DNA from: Macrotis lagotis
Lineage: Eukaryota > Chordata > Mammalia > Peramelemorphia > Peramelidae
Reading direction: 5' to 3'
Assembly (NCBI RefSeq): GCF_037893015.1
Contig: NC_133658.1
Span: forward strand, 145,753,982 to 145,817,981
Length of the DNA stretch: 64,000 nucleotides
This document shows positions 14,081 to 25,600 of this stretch, piece by piece (position 1 is the first letter of the stretch; the number at the start of each line of letters is the position of its first letter). Both the position numbers and the translations under genes were made by a program. Below the pieces are notes generated by a model that was not told the DNA's origin, ran no database searches, and saw only the letters and a list, made by a program, of their open reading frames with translations.

Positions 14081-15376
14081 AAATGTAGGAGAGGCGATTT
14101 GGACCCTCCTCCACCCCCACTCCATTTTGGAATATATTTTTGTCTTTACATCCCTAGAATTTATTACAAAACCTAACAAATAATAGTAAGTACTTTAATA
14201 ATGCTTGTTAACTGTTATTACTGATAGTTTTGGAGTGACAGCTATATCTTTTTCTGTAAGAATATTTCTGTCTTTGGTGGCAGAGGGTGTTTCTATTTGA
14301 TCCATGATGATCTTTGAAATTATGAAAAAGGTGAGGAAGAAATTTTTTTCTTATGAGAACTGTTCTAGTTTATTTTATAAAGAAACATTATGAAGAGAAT
14401 TTTGAGTGCATTCTGGGGAGACTTGCCTGTCACCACTGAAGAGAGGAAGCAAAAGTACTATCCCAACTATCTTGAGAAATAGGAAGATTATTAAGAGACT
14501 GAAATCATTATTTTGGGTGAACTGCATGGTGTGTCCAGACATGAAGTGAAGTCATCTACTATTAGATTCCAGTTCTGAGGTAATAGCAGCTTTGATTTTT
14601 CTTATTTTATATAATTGTATTTGTGTATTACCCTTTCTGAACCATTCTCCTAACTCATATTGCTTTCACAAAGTTAGTCTTCAGAGAATGGATGCTATCT
14701 CATTTTCTCTCGGTAAACCTGTAAAATGGCTGTTCTACTCCTGTAGCTCAGGAGGCACCACTAGTCTGTTTCAGTTAACCAGTCAGCCAGTTGACTTAAT
14801 TAGCTTTGATAGATTAACTGTTGTACAAAATATTGATCCCAAAAGCTTGTGGGATACTATCATACAGATATAAGGTACTTGAAAAGAATGGTTTCCAATT
14901 TGAGTATATAGTCAAAGCAAAGAATACATGTAGGATACCCACATACCAACTTCTGATTCTAGAACTCTTTCCTGCATCCATAACCATCACTATTTTCTGG
15001 TGTATGGGCCATACTACTTGAAATACCCCTTCTCCCAAAGTGACTGCTTTTTCATATCCACATCTGTCTTTAATGCTAGGCTGGATACGTTGTCTTCTGC
15101 CAGTATGATAGCTCTAATTACTTAACTAATGGGGAAGAGGTGAGGGTGGAAGAGGAAGTGAGGAAAAAAGATCCTTTTTCTCTCCATCCCCTCTACCACC
15201 ATTCCTTTCCCTCCCTCTTGACTTCTCTCCTTGGGTTCTGGTTCTCCCTTCACTTCTGTTTCCAACTCTTTAACTACCAAACTATTAAACTTCCTCTAGC
15301 TTTTTAAAATCCTCCAAAGACTGGCTAGTTATTTTGGTTAAATAGTCACTCTTCTCTTCCAGATGTAATCAAATAG
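14081..15376. other. Intergenic stretch, nothing recognised
   Basis: Unique-looking AT-rich DNA with a pyrimidine-rich block near 15160-15260. No exon with convincing coding signal was seen on either strand. The overlapping open frames at 14592-15038 are short, on both strands, and lack family motifs. Confidence 0.5.
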
Positions 15377-15390
15377 GTTCATAGCTTCTT

Positions 15391-15551
15391 TGTTTTTTTG
15401 GGGGGGGGGGTTAGGTTTTTGCAAGGCAGTGGGGTTAAGTGACTTGTCCAAGGCCACACAGCTAGGTAATTATTAAGTGTCTGAGGCTGGATTTGAACTC
15501 AAGTACTCCTGACTCCAGGGCTCTATTCATTGAGCCATCTAGCTGTCCCCA
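15391..15551 (-). repeat. Mar1/WSINE-type SINE
   Basis: Copy with a G-run near its tail. GTTCATAGCTTCTT flanks it at 15377-15390 and 15552-15565. Confidence 0.93.
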
Positions 15552-16243
15552 GTTCATAGCTTCTTAAGGATTCCCACGGTATAGATTCATGTGTGTTACT
15601 GCATTGTATGGAGTTAAAAGAAAAATTTTCTTAACACCTGTTTTACATTTTTGTGATTATAAGAACTTCTATGGTTACATTAATTGAAATGGGGACTGCA
15701 GCTACCTCTTTTACATGTTATTTTAATATTGATTACATTATACTTTCAGTAATTTTATTACATATTTAATTGCAGGAAATTAAAGGATTTAACAGATCAA
15801 TATCACTACTGTGTTTGGCACATAGTAGTTACTCAATACTTGACTGATAAATTAGGAAAGCAGTTTTCTCTAGTTTTTAATTTCAGAAATAATACTTATT
15901 AAAATGAGGTGGAAGTTTGAGCTAGCTTATTAATGGTAAAGGTGGAAATTTTTATTAATTAAAAATATATACAATACTTCTGGATTACTTGAGTCATGAA
16001 TAAGAAAAAATATGGAAATGAGTGAAGTGGCAAACTGAAGGCTTACCTACAAGTAAAATTGGTAAGTTATGTAATTTTATTACACATAGGGAAGTTGTCC
16101 TAACATTGCTAGCTCTGCAAGCATACATAAGGCACTAGACATGATAGAGATAAGCTTTTGAGGCAAAAATAAACTAAAATCTGGAAAAGGGGTTCTCTCA
16201 CTTGTGAAGTTCTCAATCATTAGAAGGAGTAGTATCTAAAATT

Positions 16244-16560
16244 TGTGCCCCTTAAGACTGGTCTAGTTTTTCTCTAAATGACAGAGAAACTGACCCTGAG
16301 CCTTTATTCGTCCAGAGGATGGCCTTTGGTATAACTTCTCAATCACCTATGCCACAAAATAGCCATCCCCCAAAGAGTTGATGCCTCTTAGTCTTGGTGG
16401 ACTTGGTGACTAACAAGTCAACATACTTCTGACCAGAGACATTTCTGTATGGAAGGGGAAAGCTGTGTCTACCTGAACCAGTGATGTATCTTTAATTTCT
16501 AAGCTATTGTTAAATAAACTGCTTTTTTTTAAAAGTGTTGGATGGTCTATAAGTGTCTCA
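16244..16560 (+). repeat. Possible solo LTR relic
   Basis: A block starting TGTGCCCC and ending GTGTCTCA, with TAAATAAACTGC (AATAAA 16512-16517) followed by T-rich and GT-rich sequence, has an LTR-like layout. No clear target-site duplication or family match was found, so this is a weak call. No retroviral coding sequence adjoins it. Confidence 0.25.
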
Positions 16561-16814
16561 TTTCATTTTATTCCATTTCTAAGCCTGAACCAAGGAACTA
16601 ACCTGAGGTGAGTCTGGCTGAGAACAAAAACTTATGAAGTGACATTATTTGACAGAATTTGTAACATTCTATCCTAAATCTACTGCCTTTCTGCAGAACA
16701 GGAAGTGCAAACAAAATAATCAAGAGATTTGGAAAACTACAAGTGAGCAGTCATAAGAGACTAAAAATATATGAGCTATACTCTCATAGGAAGTTACATG
16801 TATCCCCTCAGAAC

Positions 16815-16943
16815 TTTTTTTTTTAGGGTTTTTGCAAGGCAGTGGGGTTAAGTGGCTTGCCCAAGGCCACACAGCTAGGTAATTATTAAGTGTCTGAGGC
16901 CAGATTTGAACTCAGGTACTCCTGATTCCACTTGGCAGCCCTA
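16815..16943 (-). repeat. Mar1/WSINE-type SINE, head truncated
   Basis: Tail, core and B-box-like parts are present (GATTTGAACTCAGGTACTCC). The GGCCCTGG/A-box part is deleted before TTGGCAGCCC. Confidence 0.88.
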
Positions 16944-16954
16944 AACAAAACAAC

Positions 16955-17820
16955 AGTATTGATTAGAGAAATGCAAATTCAGTTACCACCTCATACCTGT
17001 CAGATTGACTAATGACAGAAAAAGGAAATGATAAATGTTGAAGAGGAAGTGTTTCCGGAAAGCTAATGCACAATTGGTAGAATTATGAACTGATCCAGCC
17101 ATTCTGGAGAGCAATTTGGAATTATGACTAAAGGGCAATAAAACTAACCATGCCCTTTGATCAAGTAATACCATTACTGAGTCTGTATCCCAAAAAGATA
17201 AAAATGAGGAACAGATTCATATGTACAAAAACAGCTCTTTGTGGTAGCAAGGATTTGGAAATTACGGGAAAAAAAAGAATTATTGAGGGGATGCCCATCA
17301 ATTGGGGAATGACAGGTGAATACAATGGAATATTATTTTTCTATAAGAAAAAATTTTCTGTAAGAAATACTATTTTTCTATTAAGAAACAATGAGCAGGC
17401 AGATTTCAGAAGAACCTGGAAAGACTTAAATGAATTGATGCTGAGTGAAGTGAACAGAACCAGGAGAACATTTTACACCTTAGCAACATTTGGTTATGAT
17501 CAACTATGATGGACTTAGCTCTTCTCAGCAATACTGAAATCAAGGACAATTCTAAAAGACCAGTTTTGGAAAATGATGTCCACATCCAGAGAAAATGGGA
17601 ATCTGAAAGCAGATGAATGCAAACTTTATTCACCTTTTAATTCTGTTTTTCTCTTTCTGTTTTAACACTGATTTTACTGTGACCAATATGGAAATAAGTG
17701 TAACACAATAATAATTGTACAGCATATCATATTACTTGCTATCCGAGGGGGGGAAGGAGAAAACTTTACAAAAATGAATGTTGAAAATTATCTCTATATA
17801 TAATTGAGAGAAAAAAAAAC
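16955..17820 (+). repeat. L1 3' end, sense
   Basis: Sense L1 3' UTR in order: TTAGAGAAATGCAAATTCAG, CACCTCATACCTGTCAGATT, CCATTCTGGAGAGCAATTTG, CCCATCAATTGGGGAATGAC, TGATGCTGAGTGAAGTGAAC, ACCAATATGGAAATAAGTGT, and ATTATCTCTATATATAATTG near the end. Confidence 0.88.
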
Positions 17821-18094
17821 TTGAAACAGAAAAATACAGAGTTAAAATAAGGGTCTTTTAGTTGAATTTAAAAAGGTAATCATGATCTCAGACAAAGCAA
17901 CAGCAAAATGAACTAATTAAAAGAGATAACAGGAAAACTACATTTTTCTGGAAGGTTCCATAGACTAAATATAAATACTAAACACGTACATTTAGATGCA
18001 TAACATCTAAATATTTAAAGGAAAAATTAAATGAATTATAGTGAGAAATGTAACCTATGATGAACCTCTGGAAATTAGGAATACCACTGGAATA

Positions 18095-18325
18095 GGAAGG
18101 AAGGGACATTTATCAAGCAGTTATTTGCTAGTTTTTGTGCTAAGCACTTTCCAAATTTCTGATCTTCACAGCAACCCTGGGAGATAGGTTCTGTTATCCC
18201 CATTTTGTGGGTGAGGAAAATAATGGAAATTAAGGCTAGAAACAGCTTGTAAATGTCCACGATCAGACTTGAACTGAGGTTTTCCTGATTACAGGCTCTG
18301 CATTCTACACATTGTCACTTAATTG
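18095..18325 (-). repeat. MIR/THER-type SINE, antisense
   Basis: GTGCTAAGCACTTTCC, TCTTCACAGCAACCCTGGGA, CCCCATTTTGTGGGTGAGGA and GACTTGAACTGAGG follow the antisense MIR order. Confidence 0.75.
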
Positions 18326-18714
18326 TGTAACAGAAATGGAATAGGAGAGATTACGCAGATATTTTTTCAGCTGTGGATGATGCCTTTTAAAAATCTGATC
18401 ATGTATTAGGGTATAAAAAGGTCCCAAATGCAGAAAAACATTTCTAATAAACATCTTTTATAGATGACCAGGCAATTAACCTAATCCTAAAGAATGGATA
18501 GATTTTTTTTAAAATCATAGAAATAGTTAATACTTTAAATAAAACTAATGACAACAATGAGATAATATGACAGAATTTTGGAAATTCAGTCTTTTCATCA
18601 ATAAAAGAGAAGACCTATGAATTTCGCATACATCTAAAGTCAGAAAATTAAGATTCCTTCATTCCCATTATACACCAAAATAGAAATCCTGAAAACCAAA
18701 GGAAAGTTTAACCA

Positions 18715-18826
18715 TTTTTTTTTTTTTGCAAGGCAATGGGGTTAAGTGGCTTGCCCAAGGCCACACGGCTAGGTAATTATTGAGTATCTGAGGCCAGATT
18801 TGAACTCAGTACCACCTAGCTGCCCC
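18715..18826 (-). repeat. Mar1/WSINE-type SINE, internally deleted
   Basis: Runs from the T-rich tail to GAACTCAG, then jumps directly to TACCACCTAGCTGCCCC. About 35 bp around the GGCCCTGG segment are missing. Confidence 0.88.
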
Positions 18827-18858
18827 TGATTTATTGTTTGAATTTAAATATTTTTATT

Positions 18859-19017
18859 GGGGTGGCTAGGTGGTACAGTAGATAGAGCACCAGCCTTGGA
18901 GTCAGGAGTAAGTACCTGGGTTCAAATCTGACCTCAGACACTTAATAATAGTTTGACCTAGCCGTGTGGCCTTGGGCAAGCCATTTAATCCCATTGCCTT
19001 GAAAAATCTAAAAAAAT
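18859..19017 (+). repeat. Mar1/WSINE-type SINE
   Basis: Head GGGGTGGCTAGGTGGTACAG to an A-rich tail. A/T-rich duplications (AAATATTTTTATT and a similar copy after the tail) flank it. Confidence 0.88.
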
Positions 19018-19020
19018 ATA

Positions 19021-19610
19021 TTTTTATTTGTTTTTCCAACTACATGCAATGGTAGTTTCACCAATCACTTTTTCTGGCAAAGTTTTGAGATCTACGTTTT
19101 TCTCCCTTCTCTTTCCTTCCTCCTCTCCCCCTGATAGAAAGCAATCTAATATAGTCCCTACTTGTATTACTATGCTAAACATAGAATCATATTAATCATG
19201 TTGGGAAAGAAGAGTCAAAAAGGAAGAGAAGAAAAGAAGACATATAAGACAACTTTAAAAATTGAAGATAAGCTAGGGTCCTCTGGATACGGATGGTATT
19301 TTCTATAAGTCTTTTATGAACAAGTCTATCATACTCGATCATTACCCAATGTTGTTAGAGTGTATAATGTTCTGGTTCTGCTCATTTCACTCAGCATCAG
19401 TTCATGTATGTTTTTCCAAGCATTTCTGAAGTTTCGTCTTAGCCCTCATGATTTCTTTTAGAATAATTGTGTTCCATCACATTCATATACCACAATTTGT
19501 TTAACCATTTCCCAATTGATGAGTATCTTCAATTTCCAGTTTTTTGCCACCACAAAAAGAACTGCTATGGATATTTTTTGTACATGTGCGTTTTTTAACC
19601 CTTTTTTGTG
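19021..19610 (-). repeat. L1 3' end, antisense
   Basis: Antisense L1 3' UTR phrases: TTTTCCAACTACATGCAATG, CCTGATAGAAAGCAATCTAA, GCTCATTTCACTCAGCATC, CATTTCCCAATTGATGAGTA and AAAGAACTGCTATGGATATT. Confidence 0.82.
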
Positions 19611-19699
19611 ATCTAGTTGATTTTAAAAAATATGTAGATAATTTGATAAAAAGATAAACTAAATTGCTAGTAGCAAACATTTTCATCATGAGGCCTTTG

Positions 19700-20133
19700 G
19701 AATTGTATTTTTTTATTAGAGTAGTTAAGTCTTTAATAGTTGATCATGGTTATGCTTTTGCTGTTACATATACAGTATTCTTGTGATTCTTATTTAACTT
19801 TACCTCAATTCATGTCTCCCCACGTTTTTCTGAAACTATCCTGCTCATTTTTTTCTTATAGCACAATAATATTTCCCCGGTACTAGGCATCCTCTCAAAA
19901 GAGCTACTTATAAATATTTTTCTATGTATAGGTTCATTTCCTTTTTGTTTGATCTTTTTTGGGATATAGACTCAGTAGTAGTATTGTTGGGTCAAAGGGT
20001 ATGCACAATTTTATAGCCCTCTGGGTATAGTTCCAGGTTGTTCTCTAGAATTACTGGACCAGTTCACAATTCTGCCAATAATGTATTAGTATATCTATTT
20101 TTCCACATCACCTCATTTCTGTCAGAAAATGAC
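19700..20133 (-). repeat. L1 3' end, antisense
   Basis: A second antisense L1 end with AACTTTACCTCAATTCATGT, AAAGAGCTACTTATAAATAT, GACTCAGTAGTAGTATTGTT, CTGGACCAGTTCACAATTCT and CACCTCATTTCTGTCAG. Confidence 0.78.
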
Positions 20134-20166
20134 AATCTAAGTCAGGGCTGTCCAACCATACTTTTA

Positions 20167-21706
20167 CTTTTTATTTTTTTATCCCAATTCTTTTTTATTA
20201 AGTCCAATAATCATCAACAAAAACAGTCAAGCAAGCATACAAAACATTGGTAGAAATAAATGAACATACAAAAACAAGCAAAGAAAATAATTTTGTTTTG
20301 CATCTCCTTCCAATCCGTCCAGAAGTTTCTTTTTGGCACCCGTCTTAAGCTAAACATTTTTCAAAAAAATGAGACTAGATGATCCGAAAGACAAACTACA
20401 ACTAAAATTTCACCCTTCTACAGAGTCCCATCTTTAGATCCCAGTTAGTTGCAGCCAAGAACCCCCCACACTCAACTTCTAAATGTTTTCTGGCTCTTGG
20501 CATCTTCTATTTGCTAAGTTTCCTTTAATTTCTTTGTTACCATAAATTACCAGCTCATCTATGTATTTCACTTATTATCTCACACTAAAATGTTATCGAT
20601 GGAATGTTTTGGAAGGTAACATTTTAGTTTCTATGAATGGGTTCCCTTTTCTGCTTGAAGAAATACTCTCATTTTGAAGACATGCTTTTAACTAAACACC
20701 TGTGTTACTTCCCAATGAGCCTTGTACAAGCCTACAGTCTTTTGATGGCAATAATGTACTAACAGAGAAAAGCAAATGGAGAAATTTTCTATTTCTCCAT
20801 CCCATGTAGTAATATAACTAGACCCTTTTATAAACTACAGATCTGACATTTATATAGCCAAACAATCCTTATATGGAATATGAGCTGAAAAGCAAATTAC
20901 AAATGATGGCCTTGGGGATAGCTAGGTGGTACAGTGGCTAGAGCATGGGGTCCTGGAGTCAGGAGTACCAGAATTCAAATACGACCTCAGACACATAATA
21001 ATTACCTAGCTGTGTGACCTTGGATAAGTCACTTAACCCCACTGCCTTGCAAGAACAAAAAACGAAGGCCTTCTTATATTCATTGTGAGAAATAGTTATA
21101 GACTTCCTCTCCAGTAAGATACAGAGGTTTCCACTGGGATTAAAGGTTTTTTTCTTAATGTTACACATGTTTAGGATTTCTCTTTGGGATGGATTCTCAG
21201 ATGTTGAGTACCCTGGTTCATGTGATAAAAGGCCATTTCACAAACACTACATTTCAAGTTATAGTTATGTTTTTTTTCCTCCCAATAAAATTTCTGAGTT
21301 AACCAAAGGCTTTGCTACATTCACAGTAATAATAACATTTTCCCCTTCAGCATGAAATTCTCTATTGCTGAGACAGGAGTCAGACTGAGAACTACCAACC
21401 TATATGCCTACATTTCCAGCTCTTCAAAATCGTCATGAGAATAATTTAACACACATCAAGAACATTAAAGTAGGAGAAAAAAATAAGGTTTTAAAACTTC
21501 TATTCTACAGCAGACTGTATCTTTACAATCACACAACTGACCAAAAAGTGCAGAGAATATTAAGATCTCCCTGTGCTTACTGTTTGCTACCAAGGGGTAT
21601 CCCATGCATAGATCAAAATCATATAAGGAACCTTGGGAGACACAAGAAAAAGGAACTCCACAAGGGCCCAACTAGGTGTTTGTCACTTCAGTCTCTTGGA
21701 ACCCCA
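20167..21706 (-). pseudogene. Processed retrocopy of a C2H2 zinc-finger gene (3' end)
   Basis: The insert is bounded by a perfect 15-bp direct repeat, CCAACCATACTTTTA, at 20152-20166 and 21707-21721. On the minus strand it ends with AATAAA (complement of 20194-20199) and a short A-rich tail at the 20167-20181 end, as expected for L1-mediated retroposition. The - strand of 21174-21263 encodes one full finger, CSVCEMAF(x8)HLRIH followed by PKEKS and a stop (complement of 21171-21173). Just upstream, CECSKAF (complement of about 21302-21325) is the start of a preceding finger, now broken by a stop and a frameshift. The parent gene is not identified and no KRAB box is recognisable at the 5' side. 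Confidence 0.75.
20914..21064 (+). repeat. SINE inserted in the zinc-finger retrocopy
   Basis: Copy with head GGGGATAGCTAGGTGGTACA, core CTGTGTGACCTTGGATAAG and tail GCCTTGCAAGAACAAAAAAC. It lies in the part corresponding to the 3' UTR of the retrocopy. Confidence 0.9.
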
Positions 21707-22569
21707 CCAACCATACTTTTAAAAGTTTTTTTGAAAAAATAGACAAATATATTTTGATTTGCCATTTTAGTTTGAGTTCTACAGAGCCTTGGCTTTGCAT
21801 TTAGTAAACCCACAGGTGGGTGGGCCACATAAAATTGAGGCTTTTGGACATGCCTAATCTAAGTAGAATGGATAGAGGCAGAGTCAACACTTAGTATCAG
21901 AAAGAAGTCAATAGTCAAAGATTTGCAGAGATGGGACAGGTCTGACCAGAAGTATGCTATATACAGCCCCAAGGAATTCAAAGAGGAGATTGGATGCCAG
22001 AGCAGAAATCACTAGTGGAGAAAGGATCCTAGAGAATTCCTGAATTACCATTAAGTGCGGGAATAGGAGATGTCTGGTAACTTTACTGCCCACTACCTTG
22101 TTCTGGTTCAAACTGAAAGTGGGGAGATCTGCATATAGGAGTGGTGGAAAAGTAGACAGAGCAACTCCCAGGGTTGCTGTGAAGATCAGAAATTTGGAAA
22201 ATTGAAATGAGGGAATCTTAATTTTCTTACTTTAGATGTATATGAAATTCATAGATCTTTTTTATTGATGAAAGGCCTGAATTCCCAAAAAGCTCAGCTA
22301 TATACTGAACTACTTAGCTATATACTGAACAAGTTCAGAAACGGTTGATGTGTGGCTCAAATTCCAGATGTAGAGTATCTAGCCAACCACAAAGAATATA
22401 AAGCCCAAAGTGGAATAACCAGTTTAATCACTGAACCTTTATAATCTCCCAGTAGTCTAGAACACTAAACAAAACCTCAAGAAAAATGCAACTAAGATAT
22501 GTCCCATTGGAATTCCTGAAAGTTAAAGCAAGAGTTAACTCAAAAGCTAGTAAGGAAACAGGAAAAGGG

Positions 22570-23290
22570 TCCATATATACAAAAATGTTTATATTCATTT
22601 TTTGATGGCAAAGAATTAGAAATTGAGGGGATGCTTATCTGTTTGGAGAAGAGTAAATAAGTTAATGTGAATGTGATGGAATGCTATTATAAGAAACTGT
22701 GAGGGGCAAAAGTGCTGACTTTTCAGAAACATAGTACTAAATTAGTCTCAGCCATAGGACTCAGTTTCTATTTCTCAAGAATCAGGTAAACATGAGAACC
22801 TGGATCTCCGGCTAGAAAAATTATGTCACCCTAACCATATAAAATATAAACAAAGACTAACTTTCCTGGGAATGCTTAGGTATACTCCCCTTCTCTTTGA
22901 GGGTTTCAATACCCTGTACAAAACAAAGGAAATGATTTCAGAAAAAATTTGGCAAGATTTGTTTGAATTGATGCAAAATGAAGCAAACAGAATCAGAAAC
23001 AGCAATATTGTAAGCATAGTCAACTTTGAAAGACAGTAATCCTGATCAACACAATGATGAGCCAGTTTCAGAAGATTTATAATGAAACTTGCTATCTACT
23101 TCTAGAAAGAACTGATGGACTCAGAAGATTCAAACATATTTTCTTCTATTTCTTTTTCTTGCATTTTTTTAACATGGCTAATGCAGGAATATGTTTATTT
23201 CTATTAATATTTACAATGGTTTTTATTTTTCTTCTCTTAATGAATAAGGGAAAGGAGAGAATATAAAACAAACTAAACCACTTGAAAGTT
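22570..23290 (+). repeat. L1 3' end, sense, diverged
   Basis: Phrases include GATGGCAAAGAATTAGAAAT, TTTGTTTGAATTGATGCAAA, CAGAATCAGAAACAGCAATA, ACTTTGAAAGACAGTAATCC and GAACTGATGGACTCAGAAG. This is an older L1 subfamily end. Confidence 0.72.
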
Positions 23291-23469
23291 AAAATATATG
23301 AAATGATTAATACTTATAAAATATAAATAAAATGAAAATATACAAAAAAGTAGTAAATACAATAACCAGCTGAAAAATAGAGAACTTAAATTATCTAGTT
23401 TCAGAAAAAAAAGAAATTGGGCACACCATAGCCAAACTTTTAAAGAAAAAAGTCTCTGATATGAGATGG

Positions 23470-24660
23470 GTTTAGAAGTGAATTTTATCAAATATTTAAA
23501 GACAAATTAATTCTCAAATTAAATGAACTTTTCATGAACAGGAAAATAAGTTCTAGCAAATTCCTTCTGTGATACGATGGGGCTCCAGATATGATGGGAG
23601 TCTGCCTCAGTCTGAGAAGGCAAGAGAAATAGTACAGCAACAGGAACACCTCCAAGAAGTATTTATGATGGAGAAGGAAGGAAAAATAAGGTATTTACCC
23701 TCCCTAGTTCAATTCTTAACACCAGTTTTAAAGATGCAGCCTGTTTTAGCTATATAGCCAATCAAAGGTGGCTACTCCTACCTGAATGGTTGTAGAGAGA
23801 ACATAGAGAAGCATGGTACTTCCATGTTAAATGATCTGAGTATGTTTCACGTTCCCATTGCATAAACAATTATAGAAAAATTAATTACTTGTTGGTAGTT
23901 AAGCCAATATAATAAAAATGACAATATTTTCCAATTTGCTAATTTTGTCCCATACCAATCAAATGACCAAAGGATAACTTTATAGAGCTAGAAAAAAAAT
24001 AGCATCATCGTCATCTGGAGGAATAAAAGGTCAGTAATGTCAAAGGAATTAATAAAAAAAATAGCAAGGTCTAGAAATACCAGATCTCAAACTAAACCAA
24101 TCATTTTTTTAAAAAATCAAGCTTTTTAAGAAATAAGTTGGGGGTGGCTAGGTGGCACATGGGGTGGCTAAGTGGTGCAGTGGATAGAACACTGGCCCTG
24201 GAGTCAGCAGTACCTGGGTTCAAATCTGGTCTCATACACTTAATAATTACCTGGCTGTGTGGCCTTGGGCAAGCCACTTAACCCCATTTGCCTTGCAAAA
24301 ACCTAAAAAACAAAAAATAATAAGTTGATCATTACAACATTGTGTTATATAATATATAGAAGCAAATTAGCTGCCTAGTTTTTGAGAAATCCAAATATTT
24401 GGAGCAAGAACTTACTATTCAACAAAATTGGATGAGATAACTGTAAAGTAGCCTGGCAGAACTAGGAATAGACTAAAATTTTACACCAAAAAGACTTTTT
24501 GGAAAGTCTTTTGAAAAGAGTAAGAAAGGAGACAGTTTAAGATGAAAGCAACTTTGTTGCTATCAAAAATGCACTTTAATTAGAATTGAGTACTAGAAAC
24601 AGGGTCAAGTTCTGACCTTGTTTCCTTTTTCTTTTTTTTTTTGGTTGCAAACCACAAGAC
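23470..24660 (+). repeat. L1 ORF2-region fragments, sense, with a SINE insertion
   Basis: GGGTTTAGAAGTGAATTTTA, CAAATATTTAAAGACAAATT, AAGCCAATATAATAAAAATG, GGTCTAGAAATACCAGATCT and AGAACTTACTATTCAAC follow ORF2-end L1 sequence in order. Frames are broken throughout. A SINE sits at 24141-24317. Confidence 0.65.
24141..24317 (+). repeat. Mar1/WSINE-type SINE with a duplicated head
   Basis: The first 20 nt (GGGGTGGCTAGGTGGCACAT) are followed immediately by a second head (GGGGTGGCTAAGTGGTGCAG), then the full body and tail. AATAAGTTG flanks it on both sides (24132-24140 and about 24318-24326). Confidence 0.9.
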
Positions 24661-24754
24661 TGCCAAAGGAAGATTAATATTTTACTCCCCAAATCCCCTA
24701 TAAAAGTGTAGATTTCCAAGAGGGATGAGATTTCAGAGAAGCCTGGAGGGATTT

Positions 24755-25182
24755 GCATGAACTGATGCTGAATGAGATGAGCAGAATCAGGAGAACACTG
24801 TACACCTTAACAGCAACATGGGGGTGATGATCAACCTTGATGGAGTTGCTCATTCCTTCAATGCAACAATCTGGGACAATTCTGAGCTATCTGCAATGGA
24901 GAATACCATCTGTATCCAGAGAAAGAATTATGGACCTTAAAGACCAAAGACTATTACCTTTAACTTAGAAAAAACTGTTATGTAATTTTGGTATCTCTTA
25001 TACTTTATTTTTCTTCTTTAAGGATATGATTTCTCTGTCATCACATTGAACTAAGATCAATGTATAACATGGAACCAATGTAAACACAAACAGAATGCTT
25101 TCTGTGGGGGATGGGAGGAGGAAGCAAGAATGGGGGAAAATTATAAAACTCAAAGATAAAATCTTTTTCTAAAAAAAAAAAG
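24755..25182 (+). repeat. L1 3' end, sense (first of a tandem pair)
   Basis: AACTGATGCTGAATGAGATG, GAGCAGAATCAGGAGAACAC, ATCTGTATCCAGAGAAAGAA and GGATATGATTTCTCTGTCAT, ending in an A-rich tail. It has no CpG in the part aligned with the next copy. Confidence 0.88.
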
Positions 25183-25600
25183 ACTTGCATGAACTGATGC
25201 TGAGTGAGATGAGCAGAACCAGAAGAACATTGTACACCCTGACAGCAACATGGGGGTGGTGACCAACCTTGATGGACTGGCTCGTTCATCAGGGACAGTC
25301 TTGGGGTATCCGCGAGGGAGAATACCACCTGTATTCAGAGAAAGAACTGTGGAGTTCAAACAAAGACCAAGGTCTGTAAAACCTTCCATTTTTTTTAGTG
25401 TCTTGTGTGCTACATAATTTAGCTATCTCTAGTCTTACATTTTCTCCTCAAGGATACGATTTCTCTCCCAACACATTCAATTCCGATCAATGTCTGGCCT
25501 GGAAATAACGTAAAGATGATCAGACTGTCGTCTGTGGGGGGCTGGGGGAGGGGAGGAGGAAAATTGTAAAATTCAAAACTTTACCAAAATGATAGGTGGA
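25183..25600 (+). repeat. L1 3' end, sense (second of a tandem pair), CpG-retaining
   Basis: Begins inside the same L1 position (CTTGCATGAACTGATGCTGA) right after the A-tail of the previous copy, and runs to AAAATTGTAAAATTCAAAAC. It keeps about seven CpGs (GGCTCGTTC, ATCCGCGAGG, ATACGATT, TTCCGATC, AACGTAAA, GTCGTCTG). It ends about 120 bp before the POMK ETS motif cluster. Confidence 0.88.

Larger units (their letters stand above)
20143..21856. mobile_element. hAT-type non-autonomous DNA transposon split by a retrocopy
   Basis: The left end CAGGGCTGTCCAACC and the right end TTGGACATGCCTA form imperfect terminal inverted repeats. An 8-bp target duplication ATCTAAGT lies at 20135-20142 and 21857-21864, the size typical of hAT elements. 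Without the inserted retrocopy the element would be about 160 bp, a MITE. It encodes no transposase. Confidence 0.75.

Noticed and set aside
16244..16560. Endogenous retrovirus provirus
   Set aside because: Only a weak LTR-like layout is visible; no gag/pol/env-like sequence adjoins it, so no provirus is called.
17150..17509. A 119-residue + frame
   Set aside because: Lies wholly in the 3' UTR of a sense L1, which is non-coding.
21404..21742. A 112-residue + frame within the zinc-finger retrocopy
   Set aside because: It is antisense to the retrocopy and crosses its target-site duplication, so it arose by chance.
25040..25389. Minus-strand frames of 79-95 residues just before the CpG island
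   Set aside because: Antisense to the L1 3' ends; similar peptides appear wherever this L1 end occurs.
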